Counted from the stretch's first letter, positions 41,747-51,146 are shown. The stretch: 64,000 nt of DNA from Neobacillus sp. SuZ13 (GCF_030123365.1 NZ_CP126107.1:2713501-2777500), one strand, 5' to 3'. Numbers and translations: made by a program. Notes: generated by a model from the sequence alone, not told the origin.

Positions 41747-41861
41747 GTAGATTTTATTAAGCAACGAGTAAGATGAAGTTTTTAAAGTATATTGAAGAAA
41801 TAAATAAATTTCAATTATATTTAAAAATATGTAAAACAAACGAAGAAACACTTTGTCAGAG

Positions 41862-42488
41862 TCATAGTTCCTTGGATGTCAGTGGTAAGAACAACTTAAT
41901 CCCACGTTTATTGAATGGAAGTATTTTTAAATCCGCTATTATGTGACTGATGTAACCTAATAAACAGGAATAGAAAACCCCATCAATCCCTAGTGAAGCT
42001 TGTAAGTTGGAAGCAATAACCCCAAAGAAAACAATGCCTAAAATTGAATGGGTATAGCTGCGATGAGAAGTAAAGGACGCAATGACTATATAAATCCCTA
42101 GGAGAATTAACCATAGTTCCCCTAAAGAGAATCCGGCAGCCAGGACAGCAATTCCTGTAATGGTTAACATATGTCTTTGTTTAATGAAGGATGCAACCAA
42201 TACAATCAAACATCCGATTCCAATCCCCAGCCATCTTTCTGTCGTTGTTTTTTCAAACAAACTATATAGAATCATGATCACTCCAATGATCATCGCAGAA
42301 AATTGAATCACCTTATGCGACAAAGTAATTTTTCCACGAAGCTTCCCGTCAATATCAAGATCTGGCATTAATCCTGAGACGCCTCCTAATCCTACAAACA
42401 AGAGTGTTGCAGAAGGAGAAGTATGAAATGTATTAGCAACAATAAATCCTGTTGCTGCACCAATTACTGCGTGTGATGTACCATTCAA
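41862..42488 (-). CDS. YdjM-like membrane-bound metal-dependent hydrolase
   Basis: The 208-residue protein has the PF04307-type N-terminus MNGTSHAVIGAATGF, a metal-site Asp pair in SGLMPDLDIDGK (about 40), SHRSYTHSILG (about 145) and GYISHIIADLK near the end, within six or so hydrophobic segments. These proteins are inner membrane, His/Asp-rich and putatively hydrolytic. Its tail was duplicated as a fragment at 37253. It stands alone on the minus strand. Confidence 0.8.
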   Translation of the reverse strand: MNGTSHAVIGAATGFIVANTFHTSPSATLLFVGLGGVSGLMPDLDIDGKLRGKITLSHKVIQFSAMIIGVIMILYSLFEKTTTERWLGIGIGCLIVLVASFIKQRHMLTITGIAVLAAGFSLGELWLILLGIYIVIASFTSHRSYTHSILGIVFFGVIASNLQASLGIDGVFYSCLLGYISHIIADLKILPFNKRGIKLFLPLTSKEL

Positions 42489-42654
42489 ACTAATTCCACC
42501 TCTATTAATTATTTATGTTGTAAAACAAAACGGCAATAACTATTTTACACCAAAACATCTGTTCTGTTTAGAGGTTTATAGATTTTAAGTAAACTTTATG
42601 AAATTACATAGAAATTGATAGATTAAAATAGACAGAAGTATTTGTAGGAAAATG

Positions 42655-42688
42655 ACAAAAAACACGCTGGGTTAACTCAACGTGTTTT
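42655..42688 (-). terminator. Terminator downstream of the anchored protein gene
   Basis: AAAACACG pairs with CGTGTTTT (42659-42666 with 42681-42688), with extra pairing in the middle and T-rich sequence on the minus strand. Confidence 0.6.
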
Positions 42689-42757
42689 GATCGACATTAT
42701 TGATTGCCAAAAACATTTCGTTTTACAGGCGCGGATAATGAAATTGAGGGCTACCCT

Positions 42758-43348
42758 TCATTCTTCTTTCTCATTTCCCCCGAAAATAATTTCACCATTT
42801 GAATCATAAACTGTTACCTTAACCGGCAATTTAACTTTATCTTTCTGGATCATAACATACCAAACCCACAAGTTATCACGAACGAAAAACCTGTTTGGCT
42901 GGATGTTGCCTTCACTATTTATTACAATGGTCTTCGCCTCGTCTTCGGCAAAACCGTATATAAGGGAAAAATTCTTTTGGACATTATTTTTTGCACGCCA
43001 GTCTATTGGTCCTCGTTCGACTTTCTCCTCCTTGAACTCCAGGAAGTCCATCATTGGGAAAATGAATTTATTAAATTTTGTATAGTCTTTGTTTGTAAGA
43101 ACAGGAAAGATTCCGGTACTATTCTCGACAAAAACTAATTTTGAATTAGCATCAAACAATAAAACTCTCTTGCAATCTCCAAATTGTGCATTTACTCTTT
43201 CACAGATGCTTTCTTCTAAGGACGAAGTAGGAATAGAGGGTTTAGCAGAGATTGCAGGTTTAGTTGGACTAATAGGGAGTGATGACAAAAAATAAATTAC
43301 ACCAACTAACCCTAAACAGAGTACAGCTATGAAAAAGATTTTTTTCAT
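42758..43348 (-). CDS. Hypothetical membrane-anchored or secreted protein
   Basis: The 196-residue protein begins MKKIFFIAVLCLGLVGVIYF, a signal anchor, followed by a Pro/Ser-rich linker (about 26-46) and a globular domain with RVNAQFGDCKRVLLFDANSK and a tail VTVYDSNGEIIFGGNEKEE. The two Cys (about 49 and 58) could form a disulfide outside the membrane. No family was recognised. Confidence 0.65.
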   Translation of the reverse strand: MKKIFFIAVLCLGLVGVIYFLSSLPISPTKPAISAKPSIPTSSLEESICERVNAQFGDCKRVLLFDANSKLVFVENSTGIFPVLTNKDYTKFNKFIFPMMDFLEFKEEKVERGPIDWRAKNNVQKNFSLIYGFAEDEAKTIVINSEGNIQPNRFFVRDNLWVWYVMIQKDKVKLPVKVTVYDSNGEIIFGGNEKEE

Positions 43349-43523
43349 CTCAATCGCCCCTAATTGAAAATAATTTATATATATTTGACAATTATATGAT
43401 ATACCAACAACTTAAATGGTCAAATACAATTATTTATTTACGATTTCGGATTGTAGGAATTAATTGGAATTAAATGGTATGATAGGGGGGATTGCTGTAG
43501 GATTTAAGGTAAGGGGGAGTTCT

Positions 43524-44006
43524 ATGTTATCGCGTCTGATTCAGTTCGGAATCGCCATTATGGGACTGGTTTTCTCAACGACTATTACTTGGTATGAAGG
43601 AAGTGCAATTTTAGATAATCGATGGGAATGGAAGTATTCAACGCCAATTTCTCAATTATTGAATGGACAAATACTTAACAATAGCGATATATCACAATTA
43701 GATTATTTTGTATACGCTAAAAAATTTCAACCCACTTTTCCTTTGATTATGCAAATAAGTGGATTATATTTGTTCATTCTAATTGGGTTCTATACATTAA
43801 AGGACAAAAATAAATGGTTTGCGTTTTATTTATCTATTTTAGGCGTGGTTTTATTTTTGTTTAGTTCCTTTTTATTTCATTCACCAACTGTAGGAGGACG
43901 AATGATATTCACTAGTAGTTTAATAAGTGGATGTTTGTGTACTTTATATGCTGTGGTATGTTATTTGCGGATATATAATCTTTATAAAGACAAAATTACA
44001 ATTTAG
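43524..44006 (+). CDS. YjdJ-like/DUF4306 membrane protein
   Basis: The 160-residue protein has four hydrophobic segments and an N-terminal pattern IMGLVFSTTITWYEGSAI with DNRWEWKYSTP that resembles Bacillus YjdJ (DUF4306). Function unknown. The ATG at 43524 follows AAGGGGGAG; the longer frame to 43464 has no site. Confidence 0.65.
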   Translation: MLSRLIQFGIAIMGLVFSTTITWYEGSAILDNRWEWKYSTPISQLLNGQILNNSDISQLDYFVYAKKFQPTFPLIMQISGLYLFILIGFYTLKDKNKWFAFYLSILGVVLFLFSSFLFHSPTVGGRMIFTSSLISGCLCTLYAVVCYLRIYNLYKDKITI

Positions 44007-44143
44007 CCTTCATCTGTTGCTGCTTGGAGTGTTTCTTCAATTAAGCCCCTTTGTGGAAAAGATTTTTGGCGGATCCCTTCTTCATACGTTTACCTATAGA
44101 ATCAAGAGTCCGTTTGCCATCGGATATCCGCCTTTCTTATTCT

Positions 44144-44371
44144 TTATCGGTTTTCAATATATTTTACAACATCACCGACAGTTTGAAGAGTTGCTGCGGT
44201 TTTTTCACTTATTTCAATTGCGAATTCATCTTCAATTTCCATCGTCAGGTTCACCATATCAAGTGAATCAGCTTCGAAGTCTTCTTTAAATGATGCCTCT
44301 AGTTTGATATTCTCCATTTTAACACCGAGTTGATCGGCAATAATTGGCTTTAATTTTTCAAATGTGGTCAT
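44144..44371 (-). CDS. Acyl carrier protein, orphan copy
   Basis: The 75-residue acidic protein has the ACP four-helix pattern and the phosphopantetheine Ser in [18 protein letters not shown] (Ser about 36). It lies outside any fatty-acid operon, flanked by small membrane proteins. Its partner could be one of the two KAS homologues in the window (8327, 51494), or it is a paralogue of the main AcpP. AGGAGGATATCCCA precedes the ATG. A decayed ACP fragment lies at 55291. Confidence 0.88.
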   Translation of the reverse strand: MTTFEKLKPIIADQLGVKMENIKLEASFKEDFEADSLDMVNLTMEIEDEFAIEISEKTAATLQTVGDVVKYIENR

Positions 44372-44618
44372 TGGGATATCCTCCTATGTATGCGTAGCCA
44401 CCATTATAACAATCAATTGCTAAGCGTAAAACATGAAAGTATTGCCAATTTCCTTCTTATTAAACTTGAGTAAGAGAAAAATAGGTCAGGGTGCAGCTGA
44501 ATATTTGGGAGGGAGAAGTTATTAGTTCGGGAGTTAAGATATTATTGTTATAATATGGATAAAAGTTTGTAGTGCAGGCTACTGGTTAATTTAATCGGGT
44601 TTATAAAGGAGGTACATA

Positions 44619-44843
44619 ATGGAGGTAATTTTAGCAAGTGTGTTTTCAGCTATTATAATATCTATTACTGTCTTTTCTATGATGAAGGTATTTATTTACG
44701 CCTTTAGGAAGAATGATATATCACTTCGGAAATGCATTATTTTATCTACTTCTTCAATTGTAATTGGTTTATTAGTGGCAAGCGTTTTACCCTTTGGTTT
44801 TCAAAAAATAATGGATTTTATTAACTATAGAAAGCCTTTCTAA
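44619..44843 (+). CDS. Small two-helix membrane protein, 74 residues
   Basis: The ATG follows AAAGGAGGTACATA. Two hydrophobic segments (about 3-27 and 41-58) are separated by a basic loop (FRKNDISLRK). No family was recognised. It has a strong ribosome binding site, so expression is likely. Confidence 0.65.
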   Translation: MEVILASVFSAIIISITVFSMMKVFIYAFRKNDISLRKCIILSTSSIVIGLLVASVLPFGFQKIMDFINYRKPF

Positions 44844-44913
44844 TGATTTCTGATCGCTCCTTAAAAAAATGTTTTGATTTAAATCGTGAGAAATAGAAGA
44901 GATGGGAGAGAGT

Positions 44914-45087
44914 ATGGTGAATACATTTAAAGAGAAAAGAAAAGCCCGAAGAGACAAGAGGAAAGAAGAAGGGAAGGAATCCATATGGTGGGAGATCCTT
45001 GATATTTCTTTGGATATAGCTGAATTAATTGGACCAATTCTAATACGGTCTATTCGGTCAGTTTCAAAATTTCTGGAACATCATTAA
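44914..45087 (+). CDS. Small basic protein, 57 residues
   Basis: The N-terminal 20 residues are Lys/Arg-rich (KEKRKARRDKRKEEGKES) and the rest is an amphipathic helix (WEILDISLDIAELIGPILIR). It could be membrane-associated. ATG 44914 follows GGGAGAG; an ATG at 44902 is the alternative. No family recognised. A terminator follows at 45121. Confidence 0.55.
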   Translation: MVNTFKEKRKARRDKRKEEGKESIWWEILDISLDIAELIGPILIRSIRSVSKFLEHH

Positions 45088-45120
45088 TTGTACTGCTTGG
45101 AAATAATCTTCATACGAATG

Positions 45121-45160
45121 AGGCTTTAGCTCTATTTAATAAGGGCTAAGGCCTTTTTTC
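45121..45160 (+). terminator. Terminator before the recombinase-like gene
   Basis: A 12-bp stem with two G-U pairs (45121-45132 with 45143-45154) is followed by T6. Confidence 0.75.
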
Positions 45161-45239
45161 GTTTTGGAAGGGACTAGTATACTTGTCCTTCCATTTTCAG
45201 ATGATATTTAAATCAGCTAATTTATATGCGTTAGATTTG

Positions 45240-45281
45240 AATGTTACTCAAATATAAATTATACTTGAGTTAAGTAACATT
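45240..45281 (+). promoter_or_regulatory. Nested palindrome upstream of the recombinase-like gene
   Basis: AATGTTACT (45240-45248) pairs with AGTAACATT (45273-45281) and, inside, ACTCAA (45246-45251) pairs with TTGAGT (45265-45270). It lies just before the ribosome binding site GAAGGAG and could be an operator or a binding site for the product itself. Confidence 0.5.
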
Positions 45282-45298
45282 GAAGGAGTAATGATTCG

Positions 45299-45865
45299 TT
45301 GGAAACCGTGGATGCACTCAGAGACTTAGAACAAATAAATGTATTGAAAAATTACCTTAAAGAACATTCATACAGGGATTATTTATTGTTTGTAGTTGGA
45401 ATTAATACTGGGCTTAAAATATCTGAACTGCTTTTGATTAAGGTAAAGGAACTTTTTAATAGTGATGGTGAAATGAAGGATTTTTATCATTACTCTGAAC
45501 TGGAGAGTGAAAGGAGGAAGTCTGTATATTTGAACAAAAAAGTGAAAGAAGCAGTAAAGTCCTACTTAGACCAGGTCGACAGCGAACAACAAATATATTT
45601 ATTCCAATCTCGTAAGTTCAAGCAGCCGATTACACGACAGCAGGCGTATCGAATCATTCATGAAGCAGCTGTGAAGGTGGGCATTGAAGGGAAGATTGGG
45701 ACTAATTCACTCGCGAAAACCTTCGGATTTCATGCCTTTAAACAAGGTGTCTCGATTGCACTACTACAAAAACACTTTAACCATTCAACACCAGCGGAGA
45801 CATTAAAATTTTTAGGAATAACAAAAGAAGATTTAATTACCACTCAGATCGATGTAAATTTATGA
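45299..45865 (+). CDS. Tyrosine recombinase-like protein with catalytic residues replaced
   Basis: The 188-residue protein has only the catalytic-type domain of a Bacillus tyrosine recombinase. Aligning to the family pattern TGxRISxxL...THTLRKTFG...HSSxxxTLRYxGI, the nucleophile and basic residues are changed: Arg I is Lys40 (TGLKISELL), the HxxR box is N-S-L-A (136-139), and Tyr is Phe171 (LKFLGI). The second His (His162, FNHST) remains. It cannot cleave DNA by the usual route, but the frame is intact with AAGGAG before the TTG start. It may bind DNA without recombining it. A nested palindrome lies upstream. Confidence 0.75.
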   Translation: METVDALRDLEQINVLKNYLKEHSYRDYLLFVVGINTGLKISELLLIKVKELFNSDGEMKDFYHYSELESERRKSVYLNKKVKEAVKSYLDQVDSEQQIYLFQSRKFKQPITRQQAYRIIHEAAVKVGIEGKIGTNSLAKTFGFHAFKQGVSIALLQKHFNHSTPAETLKFLGITKEDLITTQIDVNL

Positions 45866-45913
45866 GTTGATTAAATCCATAGAGATGATAAGTATAGGGA
45901 AGAGAGGAAATAT

Positions 45914-46786
45914 ATGACTACAAACAAAACACATAAACCTAATAAACTAAAATTTATTCTACGCGGATTAATGGTCATTATCGGGGGATTAATCGCTGCC
46001 TATGGACTAGAAACGGTTCTAATTCCAAATAACGTATCTGATGGAGGAGTGACGGGCCTTAGTATCGTTGGTTCAGAACTATTTGATTTTCCATTAGGTG
46101 TGTTAATTGCTGTTATCAACATTCCTTTTATCTGGTTAGGATATAAGCAAATTGGAAAAAGCTTCGCCTTATTTTCGATTATCGGGATCGCTTCCCTAGC
46201 GGTTGGAACAAGTCTCTTGCACCATACGCCTGCTATTATTGAGGGGGATACTTTGTTAGTAACAGTGGTTGGCGGTATTATCCTTGGATTTGGGATGGGG
46301 TTAGCCTTACGTAATGGTGGTGCCTTAGATGGAATTGATATGCTGGCAGTCCTCCTATCGCGAAAATTACCGTTTGGTACAAGTGATCTCATTCTTTTCT
46401 TAAATATATTTGTATTTATTTTTGTATCCATCGCATTTGGTTTACAAGGGGCGATTCTGTCGGCTATCGCTTACTTTATTGCTTCGAAAGTGATTCACAT
46501 TGTCGAAGAAGGGTTAAGCGGCTCTAAAACCTTCAATATTATCACCACTCAGCCAGAAATAATGGTAGAGACCATCCGTGATCGTTTAGGTCGAAGTGCA
46601 ACGTATAAAGAAGCTTATGGGGGCTTTTCCCATGAAAAATTTAAAGAAATCACCTGTGTCATTAACCGCTTAGAAGAAACAAAGTTAAAAGAAATCATTA
46701 ATGAACTGGATCCGAAATCCTTTGTTACTGTATATGACGTAGCAGAGGTGAAGGGCGGTAATTTCAGAAAGCATAACATTCATTGA
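45914..46786 (+). CDS. YitT family membrane protein
   Basis: The 290-residue protein has five or six N-terminal helices with IPNNVSDGGVTGLSIVG and LALRNGGALDGIDMLAVLLSR (split for length), and a C-terminal soluble DUF2179 domain (about 205-285) ending FVTVYDVAEVKGGNFRKHNI. YitT proteins are widespread in Firmicutes with unclear transport roles. RBS GAGAGGAAA precedes the ATG. Confidence 0.88.
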   Translation: MTTNKTHKPNKLKFILRGLMVIIGGLIAAYGLETVLIPNNVSDGGVTGLSIVGSELFDFPLGVLIAVINIPFIWLGYKQIGKSFALFSIIGIASLAVGTSLLHHTPAIIEGDTLLVTVVGGIILGFGMGLALRNGGALDGIDMLAVLLSRKLPFGTSDLILFLNIFVFIFVSIAFGLQGAILSAIAYFIASKVIHIVEEGLSGSKTFNIITTQPEIMVETIRDRLGRSATYKEAYGGFSHEKFKEITCVINRLEETKLKEIINELDPKSFVTVYDVAEVKGGNFRKHNIH

Positions 46787-46915
46787 GTTGTATGGGTGAA
46801 ATCAGAACCTTGAAAGAAAAGAATGCACAATTTGTCGATAAATAGGTGAAAAAATTAAGATAATAGTTTATAATCATTTAGTCATAGAAATTAATATATA
46901 ATTGCATTTATGCAA

Positions 46916-46990
46916 ACGAGGTTCTAGCCCCCCTCATTAAAAAAACTAAGATGAAGCAGTACTTCTATCTTGGGGTACTGTTTTTTCTAT
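46916..46990 (+). promoter_or_regulatory. preQ1-I riboswitch with terminator
   Basis: The aptamer ACGAGGTTCTAGC, a C-rich strand CCCCTC, and the A-rich tail ATTAAAAAAACTAAG (46916-46950) match the class I preQ1 pseudoknot. A terminator stem GCAGTAC/GTACTG with T6 follows (46956-46986), 25 bases before queC. Binding of preQ1 should cause premature termination and shut off queCDE. Confidence 0.92.
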
Positions 46991-47012
46991 TTGAAAGGAA
47001 GTAAAGAGAGAA

Positions 47013-47669
47013 ATGTTGAAAAATGAGAAGGCCATTGTTGTATTTAGTGGTGGACAAGACAGCACCACTTGTTTATTTTGGGCATTAAAACAATTTAAAG
47101 AAGTAGAAGTCGTTACATTTGATTACAATCAAAGGCATAGTTTAGAAATTGAATGTGCCAAAAATATAGCCAATGAACTTGGTGTAAAACACCATATTTT
47201 AGATATGGCCTTACTAAATCAATTAGCCCCTAATGCGTTAACGCGTTCAGATATTGAAGTGACTGATGGCGGTGAAGGGGAACTTCCCTCCACATTTGTG
47301 CCAGGTCGTAACCTATTATTCCTAACTTTTGCTGGTGTTTTAGCTCGCCAAGTTGGAGCCAAGCATTTAGTCACAGGTGTGTGTGAAACAGATTTCAGTG
47401 GCTACCCAGATTGTCGTGATATTTTTATTAAATCACTAAATGTTACCTTGAATCTATCCATGGACGATAATTTTGTCATTCATACCCCATTAATGTGGAT
47501 CAACAAAGCACAAACATGGGCACTTGCGGATGAATTAGGCGCATTGGATTTTGTGCGTGAAAAAACATTAACCTGCTACAACGGTGTGATTTCGGATGGA
47601 TGCGGCGAATGCCCGGCCTGCGTATTAAGAAAAAGAGGCCTTGAAGACTTTTTAAATGGGAGGTTTTAG
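47013..47669 (+). CDS. queC: 7-cyano-7-deazaguanine synthase
   Basis: The 218-residue enzyme has the PP-loop ATP motif [12 protein letters not shown] near the N-terminus and the zinc-binding Cys cluster [13 protein letters not shown] at the C-terminus, with FVPGRN and a conserved NVTLNLSMD. It makes preQ0 from 7-carboxy-7-deazaguanine, ATP and ammonia. It is the first gene of queCDE under the preQ1 riboswitch. Confidence 0.96.
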   Translation: MLKNEKAIVVFSGGQDSTTCLFWALKQFKEVEVVTFDYNQRHSLEIECAKNIANELGVKHHILDMALLNQLAPNALTRSDIEVTDGGEGELPSTFVPGRNLLFLTFAGVLARQVGAKHLVTGVCETDFSGYPDCRDIFIKSLNVTLNLSMDDNFVIHTPLMWINKAQTWALADELGALDFVREKTLTCYNGVISDGCGECPACVLRKRGLEDFLNGRF

Positions 47670-47671
47670 CG

Positions 47672-48148
47672 ATGGGTTTTCGAATCGTTGATAAACTTCA
47701 AAAAATAAATGAGGATATTCATCCACATCAATTAAAATATCATCATAAACGTGTCCTAGTAAGCAAAGAATTTACATTCGATGCTTCGCATCACTTGCAT
47801 TGTTATGAAGGGAAATGTAAAAATTTGCACGGCCACACGTACCACGTTATTTTCGGAATCAGCGGATTTGTTGATGAACGCGGTTTAATGATTGACTTCG
47901 GTGATATTAAAGAGATTTGGAAAAATGAAATTGAAATCTTCCTGGATCATCAATACTTGAATGAAACCCTGCCATACATGAATACAACCGCGGAAAATAT
48001 GGTGGTTTGGATTTATGAGAAAATGAAGGAAGCATTAGAAACAGAAGAGCGAATGGAACAATATCATGGAGCAAGAGTAGAATTTGTCCGTCTCTTTGAA
48101 ACTCCGACCAGCTATGCGGAAGCTCGAAGGGAGTGGATGGAGGAATGA
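47672..48148 (+). CDS. queD: 6-carboxy-5,6,7,8-tetrahydropterin synthase
   Basis: The 158-residue member of the 6-pyruvoyl-tetrahydropterin synthase family has zinc ligands in FDASHHLH and HGHTYHV, the catalytic Cys in GKCKNLHGH, and FLDHQYLNE near the active site. It is two bases after queC and overlaps queE by four bases. It converts dihydroneopterin triphosphate to carboxytetrahydropterin in queuosine synthesis. Confidence 0.94.
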   Translation: MGFRIVDKLQKINEDIHPHQLKYHHKRVLVSKEFTFDASHHLHCYEGKCKNLHGHTYHVIFGISGFVDERGLMIDFGDIKEIWKNEIEIFLDHQYLNETLPYMNTTAENMVVWIYEKMKEALETEERMEQYHGARVEFVRLFETPTSYAEARREWMEE

Positions 48149-48873
48149 GCAAGATTCCTGTTCTAGAAATCTTTGGCCCAACCATCCAAGGAGAAGGGAT
48201 GGTCATTGGTCAAAAAACAATGTTCGTTCGGACGGCAGGCTGTGACTATTCTTGCAGCTGGTGTGATTCTGCCTTTACATGGGACGGCAGTGCCAAAGAA
48301 GATATTCAGCAATTGAGCGCAGATGAAATTTGGGCTGAATTAGGAAGAGTCGGTGGCGATAATTTCTCGTTTGTGACGATCTCAGGTGGAAATCCGGCAC
48401 TGCTTAAAAATTTAGATGTGTTTATTGATTTATTAAAAGAAAAAAACATCAAGATTGGGATCGAAACACAAGGGAGCAGATGGCAAGACTGGTTCTTAAA
48501 CGTTGATGAACTAACGATTTCACCGAAGCCGCCCAGTTCAAATATGGTCACCAATTTTGAAATCTTGGATTCTATTTTTCAAAATTTAAATGATAATGAG
48601 TTTAAACATCAAGTGAGTTTGAAAGTCGTCATCTTTGACGAAAACGATCTTGAATATGCGAAAATGGTCCACAACCGGTACGCGGATATTCCTTTTTATC
48701 TTCAGGTCGGGAATGATGATATCACGAATGTGAATAATAATGAATTAATTCAAAAACTATTATTGAAATATGAGTGGTTAGTCGATCGTGTGGTTGCTGA
48801 CCCAGAGTTGAATGATGTAAAAGTGTTACCGCAATTACACGCACTACTTTGGGGAAATAAGCGAGGCGTATAG
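48145..48873 (+). CDS. queE: 7-carboxy-7-deazaguanine synthase, radical SAM
   Basis: The 242-residue radical SAM enzyme has the CxxxCxxC cluster motif in AGCDYSCSWCDSAFTWDG (first Cys about 31), FVTISGGNPAL and LTISPKPPSSNM. It closes the pterin to the deazaguanine ring. ATG 48145 overlaps the queD stop (ATGA) with GGAGG just before it. No queF follows within the window; the next stretch is a terminator, so the final reductase must be encoded elsewhere. Confidence 0.95.
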   Translation: MSKIPVLEIFGPTIQGEGMVIGQKTMFVRTAGCDYSCSWCDSAFTWDGSAKEDIQQLSADEIWAELGRVGGDNFSFVTISGGNPALLKNLDVFIDLLKEKNIKIGIETQGSRWQDWFLNVDELTISPKPPSSNMVTNFEILDSIFQNLNDNEFKHQVSLKVVIFDENDLEYAKMVHNRYADIPFYLQVGNDDITNVNNNELIQKLLLKYEWLVDRVVADPELNDVKVLPQLHALLWGNKRGV

Positions 48874-48940
48874 GTTCGAATAAAGAATACAGCATTAATT
48901 GTAAGCCAATTAGTACAACCAATACTCGATACTTAAAAAT

Positions 48941-48966
48941 GTCGCTTTCTAAGCGACCTTTTTTTA
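48941..48966 (+). terminator. Terminator of the queCDE operon
   Basis: GTCGCTT-tct-AAGCGAC (48941-48957) is followed by CTTTTTTT. Confidence 0.85.
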
Positions 48967-49015
48967 TCTAATACTTGTTATCCTTAATTCATCAAAGAAA
49001 CGGAGGATAACAAGT

Positions 49016-49666
49016 ATGAAAAAGAATGTAACAGAATTAGTGCTTATATTAGATAAAAGTGGATCAATGGCAGGGCTTGAGGCAGATACCATCGGTGGTT
49101 TCAATGCGATGCTGAAGAAACAACAAGAAGCGGAAGGGGAAGCCTTTGTTACGACTGTATTGTTCGATCATCGTTATGAATTATTACACGATCGAATTAA
49201 TGTTAGAGGCATATCGCCTCTAACCGACAAAGAGTATGAAGTTGGGGGTACCACTGCGTTATTAGATGCCATCGGTTTTACGATTCAAAAAATGGTCAAT
49301 GTGCAAAAGAGAACTCTTGAGGATGAAAGGGCAGAAAAGGTGTTATTCGTGATTACAACGGATGGGATGGAAAATGCCAGCCGTGAATTCAATACGGACA
49401 AAATCAAAAAAATGATTCGTCATCAAAAAGAGAAATGTGGCTGGGAATTCATCTTCCTTGGAGCGAATATCGATGCAATCTCAACGGCTGCACAATTCGG
49501 AATCGAAGAGGATTTTGCAGTGGAATATCATGCGGACCACAAAGGAACGCAATTAAATTATGAAGCGGTCAATGAAGCCGTGAGTAATCTTCGAAGTGGA
49601 AAAAAGATTGATCGAAGCTGGAAAGAGGGAATTGAACGGGATTATAATCAGCGGTCAAGGAAATAA
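49016..49666 (+). CDS. von Willebrand factor A-domain protein
   Basis: The 216-residue cytoplasmic protein has a complete MIDAS metal site: DKSGSM (about 13), GGTTALLDAI (about 78) and VITTDGMENAS (about 113). vWA proteins bind partners through this site and often act in complexes with AAA+ ATPases, but none is adjacent. ACGGAGGATAAC precedes the ATG. A strong bidirectional terminator follows. Confidence 0.85.
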   Translation: MKKNVTELVLILDKSGSMAGLEADTIGGFNAMLKKQQEAEGEAFVTTVLFDHRYELLHDRINVRGISPLTDKEYEVGGTTALLDAIGFTIQKMVNVQKRTLEDERAEKVLFVITTDGMENASREFNTDKIKKMIRHQKEKCGWEFIFLGANIDAISTAAQFGIEEDFAVEYHADHKGTQLNYEAVNEAVSNLRSGKKIDRSWKEGIERDYNQRSRK

Positions 49667-49678
49667 AATACTAGATAA

Positions 49679-49726
49679 AAGCCTGTATTGTGGATTACAC
49701 AATAATCCACAATACAGGCTTTTTTC
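49679..49726 (+). terminator. Bidirectional terminator with 17-bp stem
   Basis: A perfect 17-bp stem (49681-49697 with 49703-49719) with flanking A and T runs lies between the convergent vWA and HAD genes. Confidence 0.85.
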
Positions 49727-49808
49727 GTCTATAAATTATCATTATTGAAAGGTATGAATCTAACAACATCTGCCATTTTTTTATGACTTAGTGTCAAATA
49801 AACACACT

Positions 49809-50606
49809 CTATATCGCATATGATTGTTTTGATTTAAGAAGATATCGTTCTATGAACTGAGCTAAACCATCATTTTCGTGGTGTCCTGTTATAAAATCAG
49901 CTGCTTGTTTAACCTTATCACTCGCGTTCCCCATTGCTACACCAGTACCAACATAACGAAGCATCTCGATATCATTAGGCCCGTCTCCAATGGCTACAAC
50001 CTCACTTGGGCTGATTCGAAATTCTTGAAGGAGGCTTTTTATAGCAGACCACTTGGATACATTAGGAGCAAGCAATTCAAATCCGTCATGCCAATCGATG
50101 ACTTCTGCTTCCGTGTTAAATATAGCCGAAATTTTTGGACAGGGTGTACCTGTTCGAACACTATATTTAAGAACATCTTGATAATTTGCTTGTTTTAAAT
50201 CGCCAATATAACGTGGCGGAATTTGCCCCACTTTTGTCCAATAATCAATTTCTTCATTTGTCTCCTTACAATAAACCCCATTTGCAGTATGGATGATAAC
50301 ATTCCAAGAATTCACAGCAGTCAGATGGTGGAATCGTTCTTCGTTCAGTCGGACGGTTTTCGTTTGCATCGTTTTTCCTGTCACTGCATCGTGAATCGCG
50401 GCACCGTTTAAACAGATCATAGGAGTTCGTAATCCAATTTCTTTATGATAAGGAGCAGTTACTTCATAATGTCGACCTGTAGCCAGAAAAACCTTAACTC
50501 CCTGATTAATAAGTGAATTAACAGCTTCCATATTTCGGCTGGAAATGGTGTTTGAGGATTTTAGTAGTGTACCATCCATATCAATAAACATTGCACGCAC
50601 ATTCAT
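49809..50606 (-). CDS. Cof-type HAD-IIB phosphatase
   Basis: The 265-residue protein has the HAD motif I FIDMDGTLL at the start, ATGRHYE (motif II-like), the C2B cap (about 80-180), and motif IV GDGPNDIEMLRYVG near residue 207. It hydrolyses sugar phosphates or nucleotide metabolites. Its minus-strand ATG follows GAGGAGG. Confidence 0.9.
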   Translation of the reverse strand: MNVRAMFIDMDGTLLKSSNTISSRNMEAVNSLINQGVKVFLATGRHYEVTAPYHKEIGLRTPMICLNGAAIHDAVTGKTMQTKTVRLNEERFHHLTAVNSWNVIIHTANGVYCKETNEEIDYWTKVGQIPPRYIGDLKQANYQDVLKYSVRTGTPCPKISAIFNTEAEVIDWHDGFELLAPNVSKWSAIKSLLQEFRISPSEVVAIGDGPNDIEMLRYVGTGVAMGNASDKVKQAADFITGHHENDGLAQFIERYLLKSKQSYAI

Positions 50607-50729
50607 TTATACTGCCTCCTCATTCGTTGTTAAGCCAATCATAACATCTGAATATTAAAGTCTTGTAAACTCAGTGTACAGATTATATGAAGATTATGTG
50701 GAAGAAAATGACGGTCTAAGTGCGGACGG

Positions 50730-51146
50730 TTATGTAACTTCCCTTAAACCCTTCAATTCATGAATCTCCTGAATCCCTTCCTCACATACTCCATATGAAC
50801 GCCAGGAACAAGTTTTACACAAAATTTGAATATCGGAGGGGACGGCAAACTTTCTAATGCACGACTCAATGTCCTCCCAATTCAGGATTTGGCCGATTTT
50901 AAGTCCTATTTTATCTAAAATAGCCTGATCTCTTTCATAAATATTTTCGTCTTGGCAGTGGTAATTACCTGAGTTGGGGTATTTTTCACACAACTGGTCT
51001 GGACCCTTAACAATCTGAATTAACGTCTTCGGGTTATTTCTCAAGGTTTGATGCAATCGTGTCATATTTTTCACGTATTCTTCTGAATAGCCCATTCCCC
51101 GGTAGCCCAATAAGCAAAAAAGATGGTGACCTCGCAGTTTATACAT
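50730..51146 (-). CDS. DUF1284 family protein
   Basis: The 138-residue Cys-rich protein starts MYKLRGHHLFCLLGYRGMGY, the DUF1284 signature, and has further Cys in YHCQDEN, CIRKF, LCKTCSWRSYGVCEE, a likely metal or cluster site. Function unknown. ATG 51146 follows GGAGGAG; the extension to 51281 has no site. Confidence 0.85.
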   Translation of the reverse strand: MYKLRGHHLFCLLGYRGMGYSEEYVKNMTRLHQTLRNNPKTLIQIVKGPDQLCEKYPNSGNYHCQDENIYERDQAILDKIGLKIGQILNWEDIESCIRKFAVPSDIQILCKTCSWRSYGVCEEGIQEIHELKGLREVT

